Below are positions 8,079 through 16,232 of a stretch of 64,000 bases of DNA, piece after piece. The DNA is from Streptomyces sp. NBC_01439 (GTDB lineage Bacteria > Actinomycetota > Actinomycetes > Streptomycetales > Streptomycetaceae), in contig NZ_CP109487.1 of assembly GCF_036227605.1 (NCBI RefSeq), positions 7,067,501 through 7,131,500 on the forward strand, in the 5' to 3' direction. A program made the position numbers and the translations under genes. Each line of letters opens with the position of its first letter. Positions within the stretch are counted from its first letter, which is position 1. A model generated the notes under the pieces. The model did not search any database. It was not told the DNA's origin and worked only from the letters and a program-made list of their open reading frames with translations.

Positions 8079-9329
8079 GTGCTGCAGGGGTTCAAGGACA
8101 TACCGAGGGTCGTGTGGCTGCTGGCTGCGGGGGGCTTCGTCAACGCCGTCGTCAGCTTCACGTTCGTCTTCGTCTTCCTCTACCTGACCGGCCCGCGCGA
8201 ACTCGGCGCCGCCCAGGCGGGCCTCGTCACCGGAATCGCGGGCATCGGCCTGGTCGCCGGCAATTTCACCGGCGGCTGGTACGGCGACCGCTTCGGCCAC
8301 CGCCGGGTGCTCCTCGCCGCATCCGCCCTCGGGGGTTTGGTGCTCGTGGCCCTCCCCCTGCTCCCGCTGCCGCTCCTCTACGCGGCCCTGCCCGTGGCCC
8401 AGTACGCCTCCGGCGTGGTCCGGGCCGCCAACTCCGCGCTCGTCGCGGTCACCGTCCCGGAGGGAGCCCGCCGCCAGGCCTTCGCCCTCGTGCGCTGCGC
8501 CTCCAACGGCGGATTCACCCTCGGGCCGCCGCTGGGTGCCCTGATCGCCACCGGCCTCTCCTACGACTGGCTCTTCGTCGGCGACGGCGTCGGCACGCTC
8601 GTCTTCGCCCTCTGGACCGCGCGGGTCGTCCCGGCCCGCGGCGCTCCCCGCTCACTCGCCGCGGCCCAGGACGGGGGTCCGGGCCGCGGCGAACGGGGCC
8701 TGTGGCACGAACTGCGCGCCCGCCCCACCGTGCTGGTGCTGCTCGGCGCGATCCTGGTGACCGACGTCGTCTACCGCCAGCAGTACTCCACCTTCGCCGT
8801 CTTCCTCGGCGAGCACGGCCTGGACGCCCGCGCCTTCGGGCTCGTCATCGCCCTGAACGGAGGGGTGATCCTGCTGCTGGAACTGCCCGCCGCCGTCGCC
8901 CTGCGCGAGCGGCCGGCCCTGCCCGTCATCGGCACCGGCATGCTGCTCGTCGGGGCCGCCTACGCGGCGCTGCTGTTCGGGGCCGGGGTCGCGAGCGCCG
9001 TGGCGATGATGGTCCTGCTGAGCCTCGGGGAGATCCTCTACAAGACCACCGCCACCGCCCACATGGCCGACCAGGCACCCGAGCACGCCATCGGGCGGTT
9101 CCAGAGCCTGTACGCGGGCGTCTCGGTCAGCGGGGTCGTCCTCGGCCCACCGCTCGGCGGAGCCCTGTACTCGGCGGCGCCATGGCTGCTGTGGCCGCTC
9201 TGCGCGGTGCTGGCGGCAGGGGCGGGCGCGGCGCTGCTGGGGGCGCACGCCCGCCAGGCCCGGCACGCGGCGCGACCCGCACGACCGGCACATGAGACCG
9301 GTTCGCAACCGAAGGCCGTCGCCGGTTAG
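8079..9329 (+). CDS. MFS transporter
   Basis: 416 aa with about 12 hydrophobic helices in two halves. The loop 2-3 signature is recognisable in GGWYGDRFGHRRVLL (about residues 66-80), the DHA-type major facilitator motif, so drug or metabolite efflux is likely. GTG start at 8079 follows an AGGGGG Shine-Dalgarno. A central loop rich in charged and Gly residues (AAQDGGPGRGERG) separates the halves. It is divergent from the HxlR-peroxiredoxin gene and probably its target. Substrate unknown. Confidence 0.88.
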   Translation: MLQGFKDIPRVVWLLAAGGFVNAVVSFTFVFVFLYLTGPRELGAAQAGLVTGIAGIGLVAGNFTGGWYGDRFGHRRVLLAASALGGLVLVALPLLPLPLLYAALPVAQYASGVVRAANSALVAVTVPEGARRQAFALVRCASNGGFTLGPPLGALIATGLSYDWLFVGDGVGTLVFALWTARVVPARGAPRSLAAAQDGGPGRGERGLWHELRARPTVLVLLGAILVTDVVYRQQYSTFAVFLGEHGLDARAFGLVIALNGGVILLLELPAAVALRERPALPVIGTGMLLVGAAYAALLFGAGVASAVAMMVLLSLGEILYKTTATAHMADQAPEHAIGRFQSLYAGVSVSGVVLGPPLGGALYSAAPWLLWPLCAVLAAGAGAALLGAHARQARHAARPARPAHETGSQPKAVAG

Positions 9330-9338
9330 GTTTCGGAT

Positions 9339-10319
9339 ATGACTGCTACGCGTACCACCGGCGCCGTCGCCGCCGGACTTGCCACCCTCACCGCCGACGG
9401 CACCGTCCTCGACACCTGGTTCCCCGCCCCCGAGCTGGTCGCCGAGCCCGGCCCGGCCGGCACCGAGCGCCTCACCGCCGACCAGGCCGTGGAGCTGCTG
9501 GGCGCCGCCGCGGCCAAGGCGATCCGCACGGACGCGGTCCGTGGCGTCGAGGTCGTAGCCGTCCGCACGGTCATCTCCTCCCTGGAGGACAAGCCGCTGG
9601 ACGCGCACGACGCGTACCTGCGCCTGCACCTGCTCAGCCACCGCCTGGTCAAGCCGCACGGCCAGAACCTCGACGGCGTCTTCGGGCTGCTGGCCAACGT
9701 CGCCTGGACCTCGCTGGGCCCGGTCGCGATCGACCAGGTCGAGACCGTCCGCCTCAACGCGCGCGCCGAGGGCCTGCACCTCCAGGTCACCTCGATCGAC
9801 AAGTTCCCGCGGATGACGGACTACGTCGCCCCCAAGGGCGTGCGCATCGCCGACGCGGACCGCGTCCGCCTCGGCGCGCACCTCGCCGAGGGCACCACCG
9901 TCATGCACGAGGGCTTCGTCAACTTCAACGCCGGTACCCTCGGCACCTCCATGGTCGAGGGCCGCATCTCCGCGGGAGTGGTGGTCGGCGACGGCTCCGA
10001 CATCGGCGGCGGCGCCTCCACCATGGGCACCCTCTCGGGCGGCGGCAAGCAGATCATCTCGATCGGCGAGCGCACCCTGATCGGCGCCGAGGCGGGCGTG
10101 GGCATCGCGCTGGGCGACGAGTGCGTCGTGGAGGCCGGCCTCTACGTGACCGCGGGCACCCGCGTGACCCTGCCGGACGGCCAGATCGTCAAGGCCCTGG
10201 AGCTCTCCGGCGCCAACAACATCCTCTTCCGCCGCAACTCGGTGACCGGCGCCGTCGAGGCCCGCCCGTACAAGGCGGCCTGGGGCGGCCTGAACGAGGT
10301 CCTGCACAGCCACAACTGA
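9339..10319 (+). CDS. dapD: 2,3,4,5-tetrahydropyridine-2,6-dicarboxylate N-succinyltransferase
   Basis: 326 aa, actinobacterial DapD type. It succinylates tetrahydrodipicolinate in the diaminopimelate/lysine pathway. The C-terminal half is a left-handed beta-helix built of hexapeptide repeats ([69 protein letters not shown]). It begins 9 bases after the MFS stop, but that probably reflects gene crowding. A strong hairpin follows the stop. Identity is secure; the product is cytoplasmic and likely essential for DAP supply. Confidence 0.95.
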   Translation: MTATRTTGAVAAGLATLTADGTVLDTWFPAPELVAEPGPAGTERLTADQAVELLGAAAAKAIRTDAVRGVEVVAVRTVISSLEDKPLDAHDAYLRLHLLSHRLVKPHGQNLDGVFGLLANVAWTSLGPVAIDQVETVRLNARAEGLHLQVTSIDKFPRMTDYVAPKGVRIADADRVRLGAHLAEGTTVMHEGFVNFNAGTLGTSMVEGRISAGVVVGDGSDIGGGASTMGTLSGGGKQIISIGERTLIGAEAGVGIALGDECVVEAGLYVTAGTRVTLPDGQIVKALELSGANNILFRRNSVTGAVEARPYKAAWGGLNEVLHSHN

Positions 10320-10340
10320 CGCCCTGCCACGGTGTCACGT

Positions 10341-10380
10341 CGAAGAGCGCCCTTCCACGGTTCGGGGAGGGCGCTCTTCG
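10341..10380 (+). terminator. Hairpin terminator after dapD
   Basis: CGAAGAGCGCCCT (10341-10353) pairs perfectly with AGGGCGCTCTTCG (10368-10380); three more pairs including one G-T extend the stem inward to an 8-base loop. It begins 21 bases after the dapD stop. Confidence 0.85.
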
Positions 10381-10547
10381 CGTTCTGCGGGCCACGAGTC
10401 GGGTCGCCGGCAGCCGGCCGCCGGCACGTCGTCAGGGGCCGAGGCCCTCGACGACCTCGGGTACGCGCCGCACCGCCGTGGAAGCCCACCGCACGCGGAC
10501 CGGCGCCAACTCTGCCACCGCCGCGCCCAGCCCGTTCCCGCGGGCGC

Positions 10548-10799
10548 TCAGGGCAGGGAGATCGTGCGGACCAGGCCCGCAAAGGCCTGCTTCTCCGCCT
10601 CGGTCAGCTCCACCGACTCCATCGGGTGCGCGGCGGAGCCGCGCTGGGTCGGGATCATCGGCAGGCCCCCGGCGGCGGGACCCGAGCGGGGGAAACTGCT
10701 GTTCTCCCGCATGTGGCGGAGGCCGGTGAACCAGACGATCGCGCCCATGAGCAGGACGGCGAGGCCGATTTCCTGAGCGAGGGGGATGGAGGGCAACAC
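10548..10799 (-). CDS. Small membrane protein of unknown function
   Basis: 83 aa. I start it at the GTG at 10799 because a GGAGG sits 6 bases upstream; longer in-frame extensions lack such a site. One transmembrane helix (about residues 8-26, AQEIGLAVLLMGAIVWFTGL) is followed by a positively charged turn (RHMREN) and a soluble tail of about 55 residues ending in LTEAEKQAFAGLVRTISLP. I do not recognise a family. The 200 bases around the stop up to 10380 hold no other gene. Confidence 0.65.
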   Translation of the reverse strand: MLPSIPLAQEIGLAVLLMGAIVWFTGLRHMRENSSFPRSGPAAGGLPMIPTQRGSAAHPMESVELTEAEKQAFAGLVRTISLP

Positions 10800-10945
10800 G
10801 AGGATCCTCCGGGAGTGCGTTCGGTACGGGCCGGTAACAAGATCGTGCGTGGAAATACTCAACCACCACAACCGGCCGATTCGGTACGGATGTGTCGAGC
10901 GTCACGCCAGGGTCGAAAGTCCCTAGCTTGTCCGGGAAGGCGCGG

Positions 10946-11428
10946 TTACGGCTCCAGGTGCAGCTTGAAGCCCTCGTGGCTGCGTGCGAAGCCCAGTCGC
11001 TCGTAGAACCGGTGCGCGGCCGTCCGACGCTTGTTGCTGGTCAGCTGGACCAGGCCGCAGCCGCGCCCGCGGGCCCGCTCGACGGCGAGCCGTACCAGTT
11101 CGGCGCCGAGTCCCGCGCCCCGCCGGTCCGCGCGGATCCGTACCGCTTCCACCAGTGCCCGTTCCTGCCCGTCCTGGCCCAGGCCCGGGACGTAGGTGAG
11201 CTGGAGGCAGCCGAGGACGACCTCGCCCGCCTCGCGCGCTCCGTCCGCCCCGTCCGCCCCGTCCGTGAGGACCAGCATCTCGTTGCGCGGGTCCGCCCCT
11301 ATCGCGGCGAAGGCCCGCTCGTGCGCCTCGCCGATCACGATCTGGGCCGGGTCGAGGACCGAGTCCTCGTCGGCGAGCAGGGCGAGTACGGCGGGCAGGT
11401 CCTGGCGGGTGGCCTCACGGAAGATCAT
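10946..11428 (-). CDS. GNAT-family N-acetyltransferase
   Basis: 160 aa. The acetyl-CoA-binding motif A is RIRADRRGAGLGAELVRLAVERARGRGC (about residues 97-124, with the R-x-x-G-x-G/A loop), and motif B is HRFYERLGF near the end. A short GADGADGA micro-repeat (about residues 57-64) lies in a loop and is probably replication slippage. Substrate cannot be told from sequence. It is transcribed convergently to no neighbour and stands alone between the small membrane-protein gene and the nuclease gene, all on the minus strand. Confidence 0.88.
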   Translation of the reverse strand: MIFREATRQDLPAVLALLADEDSVLDPAQIVIGEAHERAFAAIGADPRNEMLVLTDGADGADGAREAGEVVLGCLQLTYVPGLGQDGQERALVEAVRIRADRRGAGLGAELVRLAVERARGRGCGLVQLTSNKRRTAAHRFYERLGFARSHEGFKLHLEP

Positions 11429-11497
11429 GGCGGGATTGTGGCAGGGGGCCCGGCCGGGACAGCGGCCGGACCCCCTACGCCTGCGGACCCCGAAGGG

Positions 11498-13339
11498 TTA
11501 CGGGCGGAAGCGCAGCACCTGCGGGTCGTGGTCGCTGTTCTGCGCCGCGAACTCCGCGTTGATGTGCACGCTGTCGTACGTGAACTTCTTGATCGCCGGG
11601 CTGGTCAGGATCTGGTCCAGCACCTGCGCGTTGCCCTGGTAGACGTACGAGTAGCGCTCGGCCTTCGGCAGCGACTTGATCGCCGGGTACAGCGCCCCGC
11701 CGTCCGCCAGCGCGTCCGTCGTCGCCGAGAACTCGAAGTCGTTGATGTCGCCGAGGACGAGGACGTTGGCGTTCTTGTCCTCCGCGAGGATCTGCTTCAC
11801 GAAACCGTTCACGGCCTGCGCCTGGAGCAGTCGCTTGGTCTCCGAGGAACGGACCGGCGGCTGGTGGTGCGAGGTCAGGCCCTCGTCGCCGCCCTTGGAG
11901 CCGAAGTGGTTGGCGATCACGAAGACCGTCTTGCCGCGGAAGACGAACTCGCCCGCCAGCGGCTTGCGGCTGTCCGCCCACGCCGGGTTGGCCGGGTCGA
12001 CGCGGCCGGGGGAGTGGGTCAGGGCGGCCTTGCCGTTCACCTTGGTCACGCCGGTCGCGGTCACCGCGTCACCCGGGGCGCGCTCGGTGAAGGAGACCCG
12101 CGCCGGGTTGAAGAGGAACACCTGCCGGATGTTGCCGCCGGGCTCGCCGCCGTCCTTCTTGTCCTCCGGGTTGACGGTCCGCCACTGGTAGGCCGGGCCG
12201 CCGGCGGCCGAGATCGCCGAGGTGAACTTGGTGAGGGTCTGCTCGGCCGAGACGGTGCCGTCGTTCTTGGCGCCGTTGTCGTCCTGGATCTCCTCCAGGG
12301 CGAGGACGTCGGGGGAAGCCAGGTTCTCCACGACCGCCTTCGCCAGCGCGTCGAACTTCTCCTGGGGGTCGGTCGGGTCGAGGTTCTCGACGTTGTACGT
12401 GGCCACCGCGAGCTCCTGCTCGGCCTGCGGCTTGGTCTTCTCGGGGGCGAGGGTGCCCGCCTTGACGGTACCGAGGGTGCGGGCCACCAGCGTGTAGCCG
12501 CCGAACTGGTTGAAGTCCAGCGGGCCTTCGGTGGTGCCGGTCAGCCGGTCGCCGACATTGGCCACCGGGAAGGGCTGCTGCGCGATGGGCGCGAGCTGCT
12601 GGATCTGCAGGCGGCCGGTGTTCTGGGACTCGTAGGAGCCGTAGATGGTGCCGCCGCGCTTGGCGGTGTTCTCCCAGCCCTTCACCGTGACCCACAGCTC
12701 CGAGTACGGGTCGGTGGCGCCGACCACGCGGGAGGTGCCGATCTTGACGTTCATGCCCTCCAGCGACTCGTAGTGGTCGAGTGCGTAGCGCGAGGGCTCC
12801 AGGGTCAGGCCGTTGATGCTGCCGGCGGCGGCCGGGTCGCCGGCCGGGGCGTACTCGGCGGGCACCGAGTACTCGTTGATCGCGGTGGCCTCGGGCAGCG
12901 CGTTGCCGGAGGAGACCACGGTCACCGTCGGCTTGGAGATCTGGGTCACCGACTGGTTGCCGGAGTTCACGCCGCCGGGGACGTACTCGCCGACGGTGCC
13001 GGAGACCTTGACCGCGTCGCCCGCGGCGACGGTCGGGACGGCGTTGGTGAAGACGAAGACGCCCTCGCTGGTGGCGTCGTTGTCATCGGCGTTCGGGTCC
13101 TGGATCCAGAAGCCGCGCGAGCCGTACGCGCGCACGCCCGTCACGATGCCCTCGACGTCCGTGACCTGCTTGCCGTTGAGCGGGGATATCCGGGTGGTGC
13201 CCTGAATGTCGTGGATGCGTATCGGATCGGCGGACACGGCGCCTTCGGCCGCGTCGGCGGAGCCCGCGAGCAGGCCGGTGGCCAGTGCGGTGGCGACGAG
13301 GGCCGCGACGGCGGCGGAACGGGGATGCGAGGAGCGCAT
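11498..13339 (-). CDS. Secreted endonuclease/exonuclease/phosphatase-family nuclease (ExeM/NucH-like)
   Basis: 613 aa from the ATG at 13339, which has a GGAG about 9 bases upstream. A Sec-type signal peptide is visible (RSSHPRSAAVAALVATALATGLLAGSADA). An OB-fold-like domain (about residues 35-270, ISPLNGKQVTDVEGIVTGVRAYGSRGFWIQD) precedes the catalytic EEP domain (about 300-613) with ATYNVENLDP, LALEEIQDDNGA, VIANHFGSKGGDEG, VLVLGDINDFEFS and SDHDPQVLRF. Those residues are the Mg-binding and catalytic set. It should degrade extracellular DNA, perhaps for phosphate scavenging. An upstream in-frame extension to 13435 is unlikely since it would precede the signal peptide. Confidence 0.9.
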   Translation of the reverse strand: MRSSHPRSAAVAALVATALATGLLAGSADAAEGAVSADPIRIHDIQGTTRISPLNGKQVTDVEGIVTGVRAYGSRGFWIQDPNADDNDATSEGVFVFTNAVPTVAAGDAVKVSGTVGEYVPGGVNSGNQSVTQISKPTVTVVSSGNALPEATAINEYSVPAEYAPAGDPAAAGSINGLTLEPSRYALDHYESLEGMNVKIGTSRVVGATDPYSELWVTVKGWENTAKRGGTIYGSYESQNTGRLQIQQLAPIAQQPFPVANVGDRLTGTTEGPLDFNQFGGYTLVARTLGTVKAGTLAPEKTKPQAEQELAVATYNVENLDPTDPQEKFDALAKAVVENLASPDVLALEEIQDDNGAKNDGTVSAEQTLTKFTSAISAAGGPAYQWRTVNPEDKKDGGEPGGNIRQVFLFNPARVSFTERAPGDAVTATGVTKVNGKAALTHSPGRVDPANPAWADSRKPLAGEFVFRGKTVFVIANHFGSKGGDEGLTSHHQPPVRSSETKRLLQAQAVNGFVKQILAEDKNANVLVLGDINDFEFSATTDALADGGALYPAIKSLPKAERYSYVYQGNAQVLDQILTSPAIKKFTYDSVHINAEFAAQNSDHDPQVLRFRP

Positions 13340-13794
13340 GGGCGGGAACTCCGGTGTGGGAGAGGGAAATGGTGGGGGGTGCGGCAGTGAGATCTGCGGG
13401 AGGCATGCCGCTCCCTGTACATCTACGCGCGTCAATTTCCTGTGTGGCCAGCAAAGTTGTCAAGCCCTCCAGGGAAGACGACAGCTGACTGTGGGATGAA
13501 CCAAAGGGGATGGCCCGCCGGACGCGCCCGAAATGCGTCTAGGCTGGAGCGCCGTACGAAGGCCACGCCTGTCATCTGCGCCACATCCGCGTGCCCGCAC
13601 TGCCCCGTCATGTCGGCCATGTCAGCGAAATCCGGGCGCACATGACGGTCCGACCGGCAGCGCGGCCCGTGTCACCAACGCCACACTCCGCCGTACCCCG
13701 TCCCACCCCGTTTCGCCCCGAGTCCCACCCCGTTTCATCCCGAGTCCCACGCCGTCTCACCCCGCCCCACCGCGTCCGCGAGGAGAACCGCCCC
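13340..13794. other. 455-bp divergent intergenic region with repeats
   Basis: It separates the minus-strand nuclease gene from the plus-strand gene at 13795. I see no convincing gene here. It holds a 9-bp perfect inverted repeat, CCGTCATGT (13605-13613) with ACATGACGG (13640-13648), a possible operator. A degenerate run of CCCACCCCGTTTC-like units (about 13690-13765) lies before the downstream gene's AGGAG. Open frames entering it from either side have poor codon bias. Confidence 0.5.
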
Positions 13795-15273
13795 ATGTCC
13801 GCTGACTCGCACCCCACGCTGCCGCCCGTACGGCTGCACTCCGATGCGGAGCTGGCCCGCGACGCCCTCGGCGCCCCGCTGTTCGCGCGCGCCGTACGGC
13901 TCGCCCGCTGGGCCGGACCCGACACCCGCATCGGCGTCGGCGGAGAGCTCGCCACCGACCAGCTGCCCGGGGCCGCCGCAGTGCTCGGCCTCGACGCCGC
14001 CGACGCGGACTCCGTCGGGTACGCGAGCCAGGCCTGGCGGGTGGCCGTGGACACCGGTCTGGTCGACGTGACCGAGCCGGAGGACGGCGGCGGGGAGGGC
14101 GACGAGGAGCGCTTCGGCACGGCCGCGCCGGGTGAGGACCTCGCGCTGGTGACGAGCGGTGCGCCCGGCGACGTACTCGACCTCTGGCTGGCGGCGCTGG
14201 ACACGGTGCTCGCCGACGCGGCGGTGCCCGACCTGGACGACCTGGTCGACGCGCTGGACGCGGGCGGCGAGATCGACTTCGACCGGCTGGACTGGAACCC
14301 GGGGCGCGAGGCGGACCTCCTCGACGAGGTCCTCGCCAACCTCTACCTGCTCACCGTTACCGAGGAGAGGGCCGCGGACGAGCCGGTTCCGCTGCCGGTG
14401 CTCGCCGCGTCGATGGTCGTGCCCGACGGCATGGGCGAGCCCACCGACGCCGTACTGGAACAGGTCTCGGACGCGATGATGCGCCTCGACGACCAGTTCC
14501 GGCAGTTGGAGCCGATCGGGCTGGTGGAGTTCCGGCCCGTCGACGAGGCGCTCATGGCGGAGGTCGACGGACCGCTGGAGCCGGCGACCGCGAGCGCCGT
14601 GGACGACGAGGAGGTCTCCCGCTACGGGATGGTCCGCCTGACCCCCCTCGGCCTGTACGGGATCCGGGCCCGGATGCTGGAGGCCGGGGTCGATGCCCCC
14701 GCCGTCGGCGAACTGGCCGAGAAGGGCGCCGACGCACTCCTCGACGCGGTCTCCGCCTACTCCGAGAACGCCGCCCAGGCCGAGATCGAGCACTGGCTGG
14801 CCGGCCGGGAACTGCCCGCCGCGGCCGCCGAGCTGCTGGCCGCCGCCCGCGGGGACGACGAGGGCGGCCCGCTGCGCCGGCTCCGGTGCCAGCAGGCACT
14901 GGCCCCCGCCGGAGCGGAGGCCGAGCCCGCGTTCCGCTCGGTGCTGGACGACCCGGAGCTCGGCGGACTCGCCCGGGTCTGGCTGGCGGAGCGCGGGGTG
15001 AGCGACGTACCGGCGCCGGACCCGGAGATGGTGTTCTGGCTCACCGTGGACACGATCGCGGCGCAGCTCGCCGCCGACGGGGAGACGGAGGAGTTGCCGC
15101 TCCTGATGGCGGGTCTGACCGCTCATCACGCGGGCTTCTTCGAGGAGGTGTGGCGGGTGGAACACCCGGCGACGGCGTACGTCCTGGAGGCGATGGGCCG
15201 GCTGCACCCGGACAAGAAGTCGGCCAAGGAAGCCCGCAAGGCCGCCTTCAAGGCCCGCTCCCGTCCGTCCTGA
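13795..15273 (+). CDS. Actinobacterial protein of unknown function, paralogue of the gene at 45871
   Basis: 492 aa, acidic, no signal peptide or membrane segment. The ATG at 13795 has AGGAG 9 bases upstream. It aligns along its length with the product at 45871-47292: both have (A/V)RL(A/T)RWA near the N-terminus, WLAxR...AELLxAARGxD in the middle, then WLAE, W-x-VDT, and HP-x-T-x2-VL...HPD...AK-x2-R-x-AAF at the end. No catalytic motif is evident; the helical C-terminal half may be repeat-like. Cytoplasmic. A patch of CGGGTCGTCGGGTTCC-like repeats follows the stop. Confidence 0.8.
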   Translation: MSADSHPTLPPVRLHSDAELARDALGAPLFARAVRLARWAGPDTRIGVGGELATDQLPGAAAVLGLDAADADSVGYASQAWRVAVDTGLVDVTEPEDGGGEGDEERFGTAAPGEDLALVTSGAPGDVLDLWLAALDTVLADAAVPDLDDLVDALDAGGEIDFDRLDWNPGREADLLDEVLANLYLLTVTEERAADEPVPLPVLAASMVVPDGMGEPTDAVLEQVSDAMMRLDDQFRQLEPIGLVEFRPVDEALMAEVDGPLEPATASAVDDEEVSRYGMVRLTPLGLYGIRARMLEAGVDAPAVGELAEKGADALLDAVSAYSENAAQAEIEHWLAGRELPAAAAELLAAARGDDEGGPLRRLRCQQALAPAGAEAEPAFRSVLDDPELGGLARVWLAERGVSDVPAPDPEMVFWLTVDTIAAQLAADGETEELPLLMAGLTAHHAGFFEEVWRVEHPATAYVLEAMGRLHPDKKSAKEARKAAFKARSRPS

Positions 15274-15275
15274 TC

Positions 15276-15350
15276 GCCGGGTGCCCGGGTCGTCGGGTTC
15301 CCGGGTTCCCGGGTCGTCGGGTTCCCGCGTGGTCGGGTCCCCGGGTCGTC
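15276..15350 (+). repeat. Short degenerate tandem repeats
   Basis: Several imperfect copies of CCCGGGTCGTCGGGTTCC follow the stop of the upstream gene, before the 3' end of the convergent SUKH gene. The run is self-complementary enough to fold and may serve as a bidirectional terminator; otherwise it looks like slippage. Confidence 0.6.
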
Positions 15351-15403
15351 GCCGTCGGATCCGGCCGGGCCCGCACCGCCCGGCACGGTCCGGCAGGGAC
15401 GAC

Positions 15404-15985
15404 TCAGACCGTCGTGTGCCAGCCGCCGCCCGCAACGCCCCAGCCGGTGAGTTCGGGCTGGACCGGGGGGAGCGCCCAGGGATCCAGGGTTCCGTCGCAG
15501 AGCTCCGCCAGGAACTGGACCATTCCGGCCTCGTAGTGCCACCAGGCGCTGTTGTGCGAGCTGATGGTGACGGGCCAACGGTCCGGATCGTCCCCGAGCA
15601 CGCTCCAGAAGAAGTCGTCGCCTTCCTTCGAGTCCCCCCAGAGCATCAGGACCGTCGAGGCGAGCTCGGCGGGACGCAGCTCGGGTCCCTCTCCTTCGAG
15701 CTCCCTGGCCCACGCCGTGGCGCGGGCGCTTTCCGTCCCGGGCAAAGGGGAGGAAAGACCCAGGAAGTCGCCCAGTTCAAAGGCCGGATACCACTCGGCG
15801 AGCGCCTTGAAGTCGGACGGCAGAGCCGTTCCGATCCTCTCCTCGACCGTGTGCCAGTCGAAAACCGCCCGTTCCCTCCGACGGAGCTCCACCAACCCGG
15901 GAACGGCGCGCTCCAGGGCGGCGATCGCCTCGTCGGGGTCAAGGATCCTGCGTACCGGCTTCTGCATTCCTATGAGTTCTTCCAC
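15404..15985 (-). CDS. SMI1/KNR4 (SUKH) family protein
   Basis: 193 aa. The SUKH fold is indicated by the WHTVEERIGTALPSDFKALAEWYPAFELGDFLGLSSP region (about residues 43-80), the conserved start of the family, and by later aromatic-rich strands (GDDFFWSVLGDDPDRWPVTIS and WWHYEAGMVQFLAELCDG). In bacteria this superfamily supplies many immunity proteins of polymorphic toxins, but no toxin gene is next to it. The GTG at 15985 and the ATG at 15967 are both possible starts; neither has a good ribosome-binding site. GC at third positions is lower than in neighbours, which fits horizontal acquisition. Confidence 0.85.
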   Translation of the reverse strand: MEELIGMQKPVRRILDPDEAIAALERAVPGLVELRRRERAVFDWHTVEERIGTALPSDFKALAEWYPAFELGDFLGLSSPLPGTESARATAWARELEGEGPELRPAELASTVLMLWGDSKEGDDFFWSVLGDDPDRWPVTISSHNSAWWHYEAGMVQFLAELCDGTLDPWALPPVQPELTGWGVAGGGWHTTV

Positions 15986-16146
15986 GTGCGCAGCCTGGCA
16001 GAACCAGGGCCCCTGACCGCAGACCGGGGCGGGCGCCCGGGAGGATGCCCGGGAGGATGCCCGGGGGGTGGTGACAATGCGCCGTTCCTGGGGCCGGAGT
16101 TGGCCATTCCGGGGCTGGGCAAGGGGTCGGTTCCTCTTGGTGGGTA

Positions 16147-16168
16147 GTTCAGCCGCCGTTCACGTGCG
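16147..16168 (+). promoter_or_regulatory. Candidate PHO box (PhoP site) upstream of phoX
   Basis: Two direct-repeat units, GTTCAGCCGCC and GTTCACGTGCG, lie in exact 11-bp register 65 bases before the start codon. The GTTCA(C) half-site with 11-bp spacing is the streptomycete PhoP pattern. The downstream gene encodes a PhoX-type phosphatase, a standard PhoP target. Confidence 0.65.
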
Positions 16169-16232
16169 GGCGAGAGCGTGTGCGCCGACGACCGCACGAC
16201 AGGCGCACCACCTCCCCACCCCAGGAGCCCCG

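Noticed and set aside
15276..16070. Repeat-flanked SUKH gene as a mobile element or cassette
   Set aside because: The flanking repeats differ from each other (CGGGTCGTCGG type versus CCCGGGAGGATG type at about 16035-16066), there is no transposase or integrase, and no target duplication.
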